This document shows, piece after piece, positions 18,802 through 30,367 of a stretch of 64,000 nt of DNA. Position 1 is the stretch's first letter. Every line of letters starts with the position of its first letter. Where the stretch lies: NCBI RefSeq assembly GCF_000234665.1, contig NC_018312.1, positions 628,516-692,515 of the forward strand, given 5' to 3'. A program made the position numbers and the translations under genes. Source of the stretch: Leishmania mexicana MHOM/GT/2001/U1103. Lineage: Eukaryota > Euglenozoa > Kinetoplastea > Trypanosomatida > Trypanosomatidae. Below the pieces are notes generated by a model. It searched no databases and was not told the DNA's origin. It saw nothing but the letters and a program-made list of their open reading frames with translations.

Positions 18802-21399
18802 CTACCCCGCCGTCCGCTTCACCGAGAAGGATAGCTTTTTATGGTTGCTGCTGAGAGTCACTTTCACCGTGCTGTTTGGCGACAGCTCTTGCGAGATGAT
18901 CATGCGGCTGAGCTCTGTTGTGATGTTCTTCTCAACCCAGCGCCGTAGCGGACGAGCGCCCATATCCGCGTCGAAGGCGGACTCCAATACGTAGTGCTTC
19001 GCCTCCTCGGTGAGGGAGACACGGATGGACTGATCCTTGAGGCGGCCATTCAGCTCCTCAACGATGAGGTCGATGATCCCCATCATCTCCTTCGAGCCCA
19101 AAGAGCGGAAGAGGATGATGTCATCCAGTCGGTTGATGAACTCCGGGCGAAAGAACTTCCTTACCTCGCCCATCACCTGTGCCTGTGCCACTTCGTAGGC
19201 CTTCGGTGAGGTGTCCATATTCTGTAGATACTGCGCACCCAAGTTGGATGTCATGATGATGATCGTGTTGCAGAAATTCACGGTGCGGCCGTGGGAGTCG
19301 GTCAACCGCCCGTCGTCGAGCACCTGCAGCAGTACGTTGAAGACGTTCGGGTGCGCCTTCTCCACCTCATCCAGCAGCACCACCGTGTATGCGCGACGGC
19401 GCACCGGCTCCGTGAGCTGGCCACCTTCTTCGTGGCCGACGTACCCTGGCGGAGCGCCGATCAGCCGCGCCACAGAGTGCTGCTCCATGTACTCGCTCAT
19501 GTCCAGTCGCACCATGTACTTGGCGTCGTCGAAGAGCTCTGTGGCTACGGCCTTGGACAGCTCTGTCTTGCCCACGCCGGTGGGGCCGAGAAACAGGAAG
19601 GAGCCGGTAGGCCGGTCAGAGCGGGACAGGCCGGCACGTGAGCGCAGAATGGCCTCCGCAACACGGTTCACGGCCTCATCCTGGCCCTTCACACGGAGAT
19701 GCAGTTGGTCGGCCAGGTGCAGCAGGCGCTCGCGCTCGGTCTGGCTCAGCTTTGTCACCGGGATATTGGTCCAGCGCGATACAACAGTGGCGATGTCCGT
19801 CTCGGTCACGGTGCCCTGCAGCATCGTCGTCTTCTGCTTCTCGATCTCCTCCTTGAGGGATCGGATCCTGTCCTGGATAATCGGGATGACGTTGTATTTG
19901 AGGTCTGCTGCCGTCTCCATGTCACGCATCCGCTCCGCCCGCTCCAGCTTCACCTTCTTCTCGTCCAGCTTCGCCTGTGTTGCCTGCAGCTCGTCGATAC
20001 GGCCACGCTCCTGCTCGTACTTGGCAAGAAGCGGGCCAAGCTTCTCCTCCGCCTTCTGAATCTCCGCCTTCACGGCTTTCAGCCGCTCCTTGACCGACGG
20101 ATCCTTGTCGCGCTGCAACGCCTTCTCCTCGATCTCCAGCTGGCGCTTCTTGCGCTCGAGGGCGTCGATCTCGGCCGGCCGCGACGACAGCGTCACACGC
20201 ACGTTGGCGCACGCCTCATCAATCAGGTCAATCGCCTTATCCGGCAGGAAGCGGTTCGTAATGTAGCGGCCAGCCAGCTGCGCCGCCACCACAACAGCCT
20301 TGTCCGTGATCTGCACACCGTGGTGCTGCTCGTAGCGGTCTTTCAGCCCACGCAGGATGCTCATGCACTCCTCGACTGACGGCTCATTCACCTGCACTGG
20401 CATGAAGCGTCGCTCGAAAGCGGCGTCCTTCTCCACGTACTGGCGGTACTCCTCGAGCGTTGTGGCACCGATCGTGCGCAGCTCGCCACGGGCCAGCAGC
20501 GGCTTCAGCAGATTCGCGGCGTCCATCGCGCCGTCGGACTTGCCGGCGCCGAGTACGAGGTGGATCTCGTCAATGAAGAGGATGATCGTATTGTTGCTTT
20601 CCTTCACCTCATTCAGCACGGCCTTCAGGCGCTCCTCGAACTCGCCGCGGTACTTGGCACCGGCGATCAGCGCACCCATGTCCAGTGAGAAGATGCGAAT
20701 GCCGGAAAGGGTGTCCGGCACGTCGCCTCGCACCACCTGTTGCGCAATGCCCTCCACAATCGCGGTCTTGCCCACTCCAGGCTCCCCAATCAGCACCGGG
20801 TTGTTCTTGGTGCGCCGTGACAGCACGCGGATGGTGCGCAGAATCTCGTCGGCGCGACCAATAACCGGGTCCAGCTTTCCGTCCTCCGCCTGCTTGCAGA
20901 GATCGACTGCGTACTTGTTCAGTGACTCGTAGTTGTCGTCCTGGAAGTCGGAGGTTATCTTTTTCCCCTTGCGCATCTCGAGCAGCGTGGTGCGAATCGC
21001 CTTCTTGCCAGCCCCTGCAGCATCCAGGATTCTGCCCACCTCCTTGCTCTCGTGCAGGGCCAGGAGGAAGTGATCAGCGGCCATGAGGGTGTCTCCGAGG
21101 GCAACACGCTCCTGCTCCGCCGTATTCATTACACGCATCATGTCCGAGTTGGGCCGCGGCTGCGTCGGTGCAGGCATCTGCGTGGGAATCGCGTCGACAC
21201 GTGCCTCCAGTCCGTCCTTCACCGAGGCGGCACCGAGCTTGCGCACTACACGGGAGGCAAGACTGTTTTCATCTTCAAACATGACGTAGGCGAGGTGCAC
21301 GGGGTCGAGGTAGCCGTTTGCCTTCTTGCGGGCCAGTGCCGCCGTGCGAGCCATCAAGTCCGACGCCGCCTGCGTCCATTCTGGCTGCTGCGTCGTCAT
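18802..21399 (-). CDS. HSP100: HSP100 / ClpB AAA+ disaggregase
   Basis: An 865-residue protein from the ATG at 21397-21399, full length for ClpB/Hsp104. Order of domains: N-terminal Clp repeat domain (~1-145); first AAA+ domain with Walker A GEPGVGKT at 205-212 and Walker B ILFIDEIH near 273-280; a Lys/Glu-rich coiled-coil middle domain (~405-525); second AAA+ domain with Walker A GPTGVGKT near residue 600, the [21 protein letters not shown] pore region, Walker [13 protein letters not shown], and sensor/arginine motifs [12 protein letters not shown] and GARPLRRW. No ClpP-binding loop is seen, so this is a disaggregase and not a protease subunit. It works as a hexamer with HSP70/HSP40 to dissolve aggregates. 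There is no organelle presequence, so a cytosolic location is expected. In Leishmania, HSP100 is heat-induced and important for the amastigote stage. It sits between two lipase paralogues. Confidence 0.97.
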   Translation of the reverse strand: MTTQQPEWTQAASDLMARTAALARKKANGYLDPVHLAYVMFEDENSLASRVVRKLGAASVKDGLEARVDAIPTQMPAPTQPRPNSDMMRVMNTAEQERVALGDTLMAADHFLLALHESKEVGRILDAAGAGKKAIRTTLLEMRKGKKITSDFQDDNYESLNKYAVDLCKQAEDGKLDPVIGRADEILRTIRVLSRRTKNNPVLIGEPGVGKTAIVEGIAQQVVRGDVPDTLSGIRIFSLDMGALIAGAKYRGEFEERLKAVLNEVKESNNTIILFIDEIHLVLGAGKSDGAMDAANLLKPLLARGELRTIGATTLEEYRQYVEKDAAFERRFMPVQVNEPSVEECMSILRGLKDRYEQHHGVQITDKAVVVAAQLAGRYITNRFLPDKAIDLIDEACANVRVTLSSRPAEIDALERKKRQLEIEEKALQRDKDPSVKERLKAVKAEIQKAEEKLGPLLAKYEQERGRIDELQATQAKLDEKKVKLERAERMRDMETAADLKYNVIPIIQDRIRSLKEEIEKQKTTMLQGTVTETDIATVVSRWTNIPVTKLSQTERERLLHLADQLHLRVKGQDEAVNRVAEAILRSRAGLSRSDRPTGSFLFLGPTGVGKTELSKAVATELFDDAKYMVRLDMSEYMEQHSVARLIGAPPGYVGHEEGGQLTEPVRRRAYTVVLLDEVEKAHPNVFNVLLQVLDDGRLTDSHGRTVNFCNTIIIMTSNLGAQYLQNMDTSPKAYEVAQAQVMGEVRKFFRPEFINRLDDIILFRSLGSKEMMGIIDLIVEELNGRLKDQSIRVSLTEEAKHYVLESAFDADMGARPLRRWVEKNITTELSRMIISQELSPNSTVKVTLSSNHKKLSFSVKRTAG

Positions 21400-23725
21400 G
21401 ACGACAGAAAAAGAGAGGGGGGTACGGGAGAGTTAAGGGAAAGGATGCCGAAGAACAACAAAAATGGCTCGGAGATGGTGTGTGTATGTGTGTTTGTGTG
21501 TGAACTAGAGAAGAAGAGGGAGCGGAAAGTAAAACTTGTAGCTTCTTTACAAGAACCGACAAAACGTGGATTCTGCGTTTCGCGTGTTCACCCGTGTTGT
21601 CTCACCGCTACTCACATGTACATGAAAGACAGAGGAAGCGATGAACAAGCTTGCTTCCTGTTCGCCGCTGGTGCGTGTGTAGGTATGTGTGGACGCCCAG
21701 CTGTGTCCGCTTCGTTCTTTTCCCCCTTTGGATACTCGGTATGGCGGCAAAGCACAGCAACCAAACACGTCCACTGCAGACAAGAGAAGCACGCCACTTC
21801 CAACGAAGGTAAAAGAAAAAGAAAAACGCACAAAGAGCTCAACACAGCACGTGCGAGGGAAAGGACACCGGAACGAAGAAATAGCCGAGATAGGGGGAGA
21901 GAGAGAGAGGGGGGCGGGATACTGCGCGTCTCTCTGGATGTGCTTGTATGATGTGATGCTGAATGTTTTTCCCGTTGTGGCTATTGTTGTTTTCCGCCTC
22001 CGTTGTACGCCTGTTAGTTCGGTGGCCAATGGAGAGACGGAGAAAGAGAGAGACAGAGAGAGAGAGCGCGTACCGAAAACGCTCGGTGAACACAACAACA
22101 ACAGTTCGAAATCGAAAAGATTCACACGGAAAAATAAAAATGAGGCGTTCGGCAGCGCAGGTGCCTTTTCAAATCGCTGTCACGACGGTGGGACTTAATC
22201 GCACTCGTTTCGTCGCCAACGTCTGACGTCCTGAGAAGCGAAGAAGTAGGGGGCGGGGCGCAGTAGGTGCACCGGACAGAGTAGCGGGCTGACTCTTGGT
22301 GTTTCGGCCTTTCCTTTTTTTCGTTGTTGTACGTCGTCCTGTCGCTCTGTTTCACTGCACCACTCACGAGTGGACGGCTCAAAAGAGAAGCGAGACTGCC
22401 GCGCACGAAAATGACGCGAGGATAGAGAGAGAAAACGAGGGAGGGGTGGCCAAGAACGGACAGATCCAGCACAAGGCTCCGGCAGCACGCGGTGCAGCAA
22501 AGGATAACGACAGCGAGTGATACGCGTGACGACCTGGCACTAGCAATATTCAAAACGGACGAAAATAAATAATAATAATAAAAGAGAGCACACACACAGA
22601 GAGAGAGAAGACAATCACGAAAACAAAAGAAAACAGCGGGAGTAAAGACGCCGACGTGACGAAGAGAGGAAGAGGGAGCGGGAAGGGGTGGAAGAGGTAA
22701 GAAGAGCACAGCAAACAAACAGCCAACAACCAAAAACAAAGCGGGCTTCAAAGCGCTTGTGCTGTTTATATATTTTGATGTCTCGAGACTGTAATAATAC
22801 GTGTGGGTGGGTGGGGATGGAGAGATGGAGAGAGAACGTGTGTGAGATGTTTGGTAGCCTGCAGGTGAGGATTGATGGGCAACATGCATGCGTGTAGTGG
22901 GGAACATGTGCGTGAAGAAAACAAGGATGGTTGGAGAAGAGAAGGAAAAGGGGGCATTGAAGGCGAGAGCGATGGAGACGTCGCGGAGAGAAACAGCGGT
23001 GAGAGGAGGATAGAAGTGCTGCTGGGGTCTGCGCGTCATGCCCGTGATCGTGAAAGAGCTACGTTGACCGACAAGGAAACATGATACGAGGAGAGCAAGC
23101 GCTTCCTGTCCCTCCCCTCCGCCTCCGCCTCGTGCAGTCATCGCTGGACGCTCCCTGGAGAAAAACAAGGGGCGAGTTCATCAACGAAGCTGCAGAGACT
23201 CCTTGCCGCGGAGAAAGGAGAAGGAGTAGCGGCTATTATAGCGGAGCTGCGCGGCGTGTGCGCGTATGCCCCGTTGCCCCTGTCACACGCGCCCATTCCT
23301 TTCGTTTTTGTTTTCACGTTTTCGTATGGTCTGTTGATTACGTTTCCTCGCTTGGTCAGCAGATGGCACAGAGTGCCTGACGAGCATGTCCTCCACGACA
23401 CCTGGGCAGGAAGAGTGCCACGCGGACAACAAAAAAGCAAGCGGCGTGTGCACCTGCGGTGGGGGGGGGAAGAACGTGGCAGAGGGCCCAAAAGCATCAC
23501 GTGCACGGAGAGGTCTAAACCTTGCACAGTAACTCACACCATGAAAGCGACGACAGATGGTCGGTAGAACGAGAAGGATAGCCAAGACTCCAACGACAAA
23601 TCCCCCACCCACACACATCCTCCTCCCTCCTTCATGGCATTTCCCTTCTGTTCAACTCGACGCATCGTCGGTCTTCCTCCCCATGCCGCTCGCTGCAGGA
23701 AGCGTAGGGCCAACAGCGCAGCTTG
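21400..23725. other. Gene-free spacer, 2.3 kb
   Basis: This contains the HSP100 5' UTR and the lipase B 3' UTR. Plus-strand purine runs at 21508-21530, 21885-21915 and 22024-22066 are candidate polypyrimidine tracts for HSP100 trans-splicing. A 348-codon minus frame (22122-23168) has low-complexity composition with Tyr/Ser/His runs and was rejected as a gene. Confidence 0.65.
21505..21530 (-). promoter_or_regulatory. Candidate trans-splice acceptor region for HSP100
   Basis: A pyrimidine tract on the minus strand (21530-21507) is followed directly by an AG at 21506-21505, about 106 bases before the HSP100 ATG. Longer tracts lie further upstream (22024-22066), so the true acceptor could be different. 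Confidence 0.3.
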
Positions 23726-26700
23726 CTAGCCCTCCTCCCCGGCCGTCTCCGAGTTGTGGGTTTCGTCCTCACTGTTGGTGCTGCTCACCGGCTCGATCTC
23801 GTCCATGTAGGGCTGGCTACACCGCAAAGGGCACGCGCCCTGTGTGTATACGTTGGCCATCGCATTCAGTGAACTCGCGTAGGCCGAGATGGTGTGGTTC
23901 GCGAGAGCGAATCCGCGTCCGCGCGTGGGTCGGAACATGCGCTCAATGTACATGGGCTTGCAGATGTAGTTGCCGTGGCGGTCAATGTTCACCTGGACGC
24001 CAACGTGGTGGCCGCCAAAGAAGTTGAAGCCGGAAACAGCGTCGCTCTCGTTCACGACGCGGAAGGTGCATGGCACGGCGCGGTTGTAGTACTGTTTGAA
24101 GACGGAGTTGCCGATGCGAGGCTGGCCAAACGTGTAGACGACGAGATCCGGTTCCGGGTACTGGATGAGCAGCAGCATGCGGCGCAGCGTGTAGGCGCAC
24201 AGAGACGCCAGCGCACCACCAAGACTGTGGCCGGTGACATAGACACGCATGAAGCCCTCAGAACGGTCTTGTTTACTGCCAAGGGCGCCCTCGCGAGTGT
24301 CCACGCGACCCCTGCCGCCGCTGTTGCGCGGCAACGTCCAGATATCAGAGAATGGGATAGTAGTATGAAAGATGTCGTGGTCCGACCGCGACGGTGAACA
24401 GCTTGCCGCGGTAGTCGCACCATCCCCTGTGTGGCCTGTCGTGCCAGCAGCAGAGACCTCGCCGTTTGACTCCTCAAACGGTGCACACTGGCTGCGGAGC
24501 TCCCTAAGCACCACGTCAATCACCCGCTCCTTCAGCGACATCCACAGTTCTAGGAACCCGCTGTGCACCGACGCCCGGGCTGACAGGGTCGGCGTCTCCA
24601 TCTCCTTCCACGTGCGCTGCTGAAACCGCATGTCCTCCATCACGTTCGCCACGTTGTCGGTACCACGGAAGGCGATGACGAGGCGCGGCACCTTGCCGAC
24701 ATGCACCGGGCAGGAGCCTGACGTGTCCATGCGCACCACCACCACCTGAACCCCACGTGTCTCCAGAACAGCGACACGATGGTAGCCGTACTGCTCCACG
24801 TTCATGTGTGGCTGTCGCGTAGTATCGGCGTCGGCGCTGGCGGTCGCTGCCGAGGCGCGCGTCGGCAACGACCCAATCCTCTTGGATGGAGAGGAAGAAG
24901 AGAAGGATGCGCCGGCTGCGGCAGCACCTGGCGGAGATGAGGTCCCGACACAAGGCGATGCTGCAGAGGCCGCACGGGTGGAATTCCGAAAAGGGGGCTG
25001 GCAGCTGCCGCTTCTGGCGCTGCTGCTGCCGCCGTGAGGAAAAACCGCCGCCGCCGCCGGATCAGCCTGGGCTGCCCGTGTTGCCGAGGACGCAACCTCT
25101 GCCCCAGGTGGCGCCCGTGCGGGGGATCGGGATAGAGATGCGCGGCATTCATCCAAGAGTGCTGTCCTATCATCCCCCGACGTGAATGAGACGGCCGCCG
25201 CCGCGTCCTCTTCGGCACTGTCATCCAGGGCATGGCAGGCACGTGGGGATGGCTTGAAGCACAGGCCAAGCAGCGCTGTGGCGACGCGCTCCACAAACCC
25301 CAGCGCCGCCCTCGGTACCTCTGCCGCGTTTACCTGGATGCCTGTGCAGATAAACTTGTCGCCGCGGCTCTCCTGAACCGCGTACGCCTCCCACGACAAA
25401 TTCAGGCAGTCGATCGCCGTCTCCAAGTTGAAGAACACGAAGCTCTGCCGCGCTCGTTGCCGCAGTCGCACACGCAGCGGTCGGTCGATGCTCGCCTCGG
25501 CAAGAAAGTCGAGGAACGTCGCTGTGCCGTCCACCAGTCTGCTCTCAGCGCCATGCCGTGCGTCCGGCATACGGGGGGCGACGCGGCTCAACGCGTAACG
25601 CGGATCCCTTCCGTTCTGTGTGAGAAGAAAGCTGCGACCAGCCGCTGCGTCGTCGGCGTCCGAAGCCGACAAGGGCGGCAGAAAGGCAGGCGTCCCGCCG
25701 ACTTGCGCTCCGCCGCCTGGCATCGTGTCTGCGGGGTTGCACGACGCCGTTAGTGCGCGTGCCTCGTCCTCACAGCTGAGCGACCTACCCAGGATTGGCG
25801 AGCTCGAGTTGTCGTGTGTCCTGATCCTCTCGTCGCTGTCGCCGTTGTCAGCGTGGCCCGTTCGACTCGAAGAGGAGGTAGACGGGTGGGTGGTGATGGT
25901 GGACAGTGTACGACGCCGGTCTGGCATGCTCAAAGGCGGCAACCAGCCGCTCTCGTCACACGATGGTAGATCGGCGAACCTGGCATCCTCGGCCGCCTCT
26001 CTGCCTACCGTGAAAGGGGCAGCCGTAGCAGCGGCAGCGGCGGAAGCGGAAATGTTGACTGGTGACAGGAGCAGTGGTGTAACATGGTTGCCGCCCTGGA
26101 GGCCCTCAACACCAGCTTCGCTGACGTCCCGCCCGCTCTGCGTCAGTGAAGGTCGACGCCGATGTTGCCCGCCGGCGCCTTCGCCGCCAGCCTCTGCCCT
26201 TTCCCCCGCCCTCGACTTCGGTGGCTCGGCGCTCTTTTTGCTCTTCTTCTTCCGCCTCCTCGCCAGCCTGCACGTACACTTCGCCAGCTGATAAGAGACC
26301 TGCACGTCGTAAAACAGCCGCTCCTCCGCCTCGCTAAAGAAGACATACAAGCTGCCGCCGTGCGAGTTCAGCCAGCGGTACCACCGCGACGACCAGCCGA
26401 CGCGCTTCCAGCGTGAATCGTTCGGCCGGAGCGGAATCTGTAGCGACGACTGCGTTGTCGTGTACACGTACGTCATGTGGTTCACCAAACTCGTCAGCAC
26501 CAGCAGATGAGGGAGCTGGACGAGGGGCTGGTAGTAGATGACCCCCAGCAGCTGCGCGTAGAGGGCGTCCAGCAGGGCTACCTGGGCAACGCTGTAGATG
26601 CCACCCGTGAAGTACATGAAGATCATAATGCGGCATGCAAGCTGCTGGGGACGGGTGGAAAGGTACGGGTGGCGGGCAAGGTTGCGGCGCAGCCAGTAGA

Positions 26701-29700
26701 GCCCCACACCACTTGACAAGATCCCGCACAGAAGAAGATAGCCGATACACTTGTCAACACGCAGGCACAGAGGGCTCTTGCATGTCAGCTCGTTCCCAGC
26801 GATGCCCTTCTCCTCTAAGCAGCACTTGGCCACGTCGAGACACGTGACGAGGGCAAGAAACGAAACCAACAAGACTCGCGCACGGAAACGCGCCACCTTC
26901 GAGCTCGGCACCACCTGCTCACCTGCCTCAGTCGAGCGATCGGCAGCAGACTCGTGAGAAGTCCTAGCCGACGGCTGCGGATCACCCCCCTGTGCAGCAG
27001 ACGCGGACGTCGAACTCCGCGTCGCCGCGGGAAGGTGATGCGCGGGCATGGACTCCACCGCAGCAGCAGCGTTGGTGGGCACGCGCCAGCGAAATGAGCC
27101 GGCGATGATGCTCCATACGTAGCACACGATGAGTNNNNNNNNNNNNNNNNNNNNNNNNNNNNNNNNNNNNNNNNNNNNNNNNNNNNNNNNNNNNNNNNNN
27201 NNNNNNNNNNNNNNNNNNNNNNNNNNNNNNNNNNCAGATGAGGGAGCTGGACGAGGGGCTGGTAGTAGATGACCCCCAGCAGCTGCGCGTAGAGGGCGTC
27301 CAGCAGGGCTACCTGGGCAACGCTGTAGATGCCACCCGTGAAGTACATGAAGATCATAATGCGGCATGCAAGCTGCTGGGGACGGGTGGAAAGGTACGGG
27401 TGGCGGGCAAGGTTGCGGCGCAGCCAGTAGAGCCCCACACCACTTGACAAGATCCCGCACAGAAGAAGATAGCCGATACACTTGTCAACACGCAGGCACA
27501 GAGGGCTCTTGCATGTCAGCTCGTTCCCAGCGATGCCCTTCTCCTCTAAGCAGCACTTGGCCACGTCGAGACACGTGACGAGGGCAAGAAACGAAACCAA
27601 CAAGACTCGCGCACGGAAACGCGCCACCTTCGAGCTCGGCACCACCTGCTCACCTGCCTCAGTCGAGCGATCGGCAGCAGACTCGTGAGAAGTCCTAGCC
27701 GACGGCTGCGGATCACCCCCCTGTGCAGCAGACGCGGACGTCGAACTCCGCGTCGCCGCGGGAGGGTGATGCGCGGGCATGGACTCCACCGCAGCAGCAG
27801 CGTTGGTGGGCACGCGCCAGCGAAATGAGCCGGCGATGATGCTCCATACGTAGCACACGATGAGTGCCGCAAAGTACGTCGGGATGTGAAACTCGATATA
27901 GTAGAGGAGGAGCCGTAGCAGCTGTAAGAAAAAACGGGCATGCGCAGGCAGTGTCGTTGGCGTGCTCTGGTTCGCACTTCCAATACCGTTCACACTGCCC
28001 CGTCGCGTGCCCTCGCCGGCGCAGATGCACCACCAGTAGACGGGATTGAGGTAGAAGATGAGCCCGATTTGAGCCGCCAAAGTCCATTTCTGCTCAAACC
28101 GCATGCGGTGCGCCGGCCGACTGCTGTAAAGGAAGCGGAGCATCGAGACAAGAGTCACAAGCAGGAAAAGGTAGCGAAACACCAGCGTGCCGATCGTGTA
28201 CTGCGACCGTTGATACATGACCCCTATCGAGCTCGAAGGGACCGGCCTCGGTGTCGCGTTCAACGCCAGAGGAGCGCGCCGCGGTGCTGACCCTTGATGC
28301 GTGCAGGGCGAGTCGACTGCGCCTGCAAGAGCGCCTTCGAATGCGAGGGGTCGCGACGTCGGCACCCCATCTAGGTCGTCGTCATCACCGTGGTCAGCCA
28401 TGAAGCTGCGTAGTGAGGCCTCCGCCAGCTCAGCGTCCACGTCGATCAGTGTCAAGGTAAGCTGGCTGTGGTTGACTGGGATCACCACACTGGAGGGGAG
28501 CACGATGCTGCTGCAGCGNNNNNNNNNNNNNNNNNNNNNNNNNNNNNNNNNNNNNNNNNNNNNNNNNNNNNNNNNNNNNNNNNNNNNNNNNNNNNNNNNN
28601 NNNNNNNNNNNNNNNNNNGTACGTCGGGATGTGAAACTCGATATAGTAGAGGAGGAGCCGTAGCAGCTGTAGAAAAAAACGGGCATGCGCAGGCAGTGTC
28701 GTTGGCGTGCTCTGGTTCGCACTTCCAATACCGTTCACACTGCCCCGTCGCGTGCCCTCGCCGGCGCAGATGCACCACCAGTAGACGGGATTGAGGTAGA
28801 AGATGAGCCCGATTTGAGCCGCCAAAGTCCATTTCTGCTCAAACCGCATGCGGTGCGCCGGCCGACTGCTGTAAAGGAAGCGGAGCATCGAGACAAGAGT
28901 CACAAGCAGGAAAAGGTAGCGAAACACCAGCGTGCCGATCGTGTACTGCGACCGTTGATACATGACCCCTATCGAGCTCGAAGGGACCGGCCTCGGTGTC
29001 GCGTTCAACGCCAGAGGAGCGCGCCGCGGTGCTGACCCTTGATGCGTGCAGGGCGAGTCGACTGCGCCTGCAAGAGCGCCTTCGAATGCGAGGGGTCGCG
29101 ACGTCGGCACCCCATCTAGGTCGTCGTCATCACCGTGGTCAGCCATGAAGCTGCGTAGTGAGGCCTCCGCCAGCTCAGCGTCCACGTCGATCAGTGTCAA
29201 GGTAAGCTGGCTGTGGTTGACTGGGATCACCACACTGGAGGGGAGCACGATGCTGCTGCAGCGCGGCGCATCACGCCAACAGGTTACGCTTGCGCGATAC
29301 GTGTACACGTACGTTGACTGGTTGCTCATGCTGCTGCTGTCACCGCCACTGTCCCCGCCTCTGCCGCTGCTGCTTTCCGAGTTGTTTGCGCACGGAGTAA
29401 GCGACGTCTCCTCCAGTGCTACGAGGACCTCGTAGACTCGCTGTGGCACACCCCAGAGCGAGTACTTCACAGAGGTGCCCCAGGTCGCACTGCCAGACGA
29501 CATTCCTGTGTCTATGGCTAAAGGCGAGGCGAGGCTAATGAAGACGTGCAGGAATCGATTGAGTTGGTGGTCCAGCACGCCACTTAGAGCTTGTGCCGTC
29601 CAACGCAGCTTGTACTTGTGGTGTAGCGGCGGCATCGTCGGGTCTGTCGACGGCGACGGCGGCATAGTGGAACCACTCGGAGTCCATGCGCTGCTGACTT

Positions 29701-30367
29701 GCAAGGGGGAGCCCTGCGGCGAGGATGACGTAGCAGCGCGCTGGCGCACCGAAGCAGCGCCCACCTGTCTCTCCTCCTGAGAAGGATGCGGAACGAGGCA
29801 GTGCTCAGACGGGACGACAGCGTCACCGCTGCTGCAGGAGCGGCAGGTAGATCTGGCGCTCAGTACCCCATCCATTGGGGGCCACGCTACGTATCGATAA
29901 TGAGCCGAGTCACCGCTCTCTAACGCTGAAGTCATGTCCGCTACTGCGCCCGCTCCCTCCAGCGGTATCCACTGCTGCTGTTTCGAGTAATCCCGCGACA
30001 GCCTCCGTGGATAAACCACTCGCACCCAGTACGCCTCCCAGGTCAGGCAGGCACTACTGTTCCATTCCTCCAAATGGTAGACAGACACCTCTTCTGCAGC
30101 CCCGCAGAAATTGCGGCTGCTCCATTGCAAGCGCACGTTGGAGTGCACCACCAACGCCACCACCAGGACGACGTACCACACATACAGGAACACGCGACTA
30201 GATAGGGAGGACATGGTCTCCACCTGTAGCTCAACAGGCACAACATCCGGCGCTGCAGAAAAGCACGATGGTGTCGCCGGGTGCAGCTGCCCACGGCCCG
30301 CAGGCGCCTGTCCAGCCGCCGCGGCAGAAGGCTCATCGTTGTTGCTGCTGACAGAGACCATGGTCAT
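23726..30367 (-). CDS. Multi-span class 3 lipase B (paralogue of lipase A), broken by two assembly gaps
   Basis: The gene runs from the ATG at 30365-30367 (a second at 30361) to the stop at 23726-23728. It is interrupted by N runs at 27135-27234 and 28519-28618, each flanked by copies of the same sequence. Removing the duplicated ends leaves 5166 bases, exactly 1722 codons, hence about 1721 residues. Layout matches lipase A: TM1 close to the N-terminus, a lumenal segment, seven further spans including the shared FEQKWTL and RPQQLACR motifs, a RWKRVGWSSRWYRWLNSHGG segment, a long disordered linker, FFNLETAIDCLNLSWEAY, then the class 3 lipase domain. FRGT, GHSLGG (Ser codon 24224-24226), NESDAV and GGHHVG are present, so the catalytic triad is intact. 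Function is inferred only as a membrane serine lipase; substrate unknown. Confidence 0.85.
26504..27134. repeat. Left copy of 631 bp duplicated contig end (gap 1)
   Basis: Identical to 27235-27865 apart from one base I could find (A at 27033 versus G at 27764, Leu versus Pro in the protein). The two copies end or begin precisely at the N run, which marks overlapping contig ends left unmerged. Confidence 0.93.
27135..27234. other. Assembly gap, 100 N
   Basis: Exactly 100 N, the conventional length for a gap of unknown size. The flanking sequence overlaps, so the true gap is probably negative. Confidence 0.97.
27235..27865. repeat. Right copy of 631 bp duplicated contig end (gap 1)
   Basis: Repeats 26504-27134 at a constant offset of 731 bases. 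Confidence 0.93.
27874..28518. repeat. Left copy of 645 bp duplicated contig end (gap 2)
   Basis: Same as 28619-29263 at a constant offset of 745, with two adjacent differences (27927-27928 versus 28672-28673). Both are synonymous in the lipase frame. Confidence 0.93.
28519..28618. other. Assembly gap, 100 N
   Basis: A second run of exactly 100 N inside lipase B, again with overlapping flanks. Confidence 0.97.
28619..29263. repeat. Right copy of 645 bp duplicated contig end (gap 2)
   Basis: Repeats 27874-28518. Continuing the frame from here into 27873 joins the IPTY and FAALIVCYVW segments without interruption. Confidence 0.93.

Noticed and set aside
22122..23168. A 348-codon minus-strand frame upstream of HSP100
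   Set aside because: Low-complexity Ser/Tyr/His/Thr runs from AT-rich and GA-rich simple sequence; overlaps the likely UTR region; no domain.
26504..29263. Two in-gene tandem duplications of about 0.63 kb in lipase B
   Set aside because: Each copy ends exactly at a 100-N run, identity is almost complete, and collapsing the copies restores a single in-frame gene. This is an assembly overlap.
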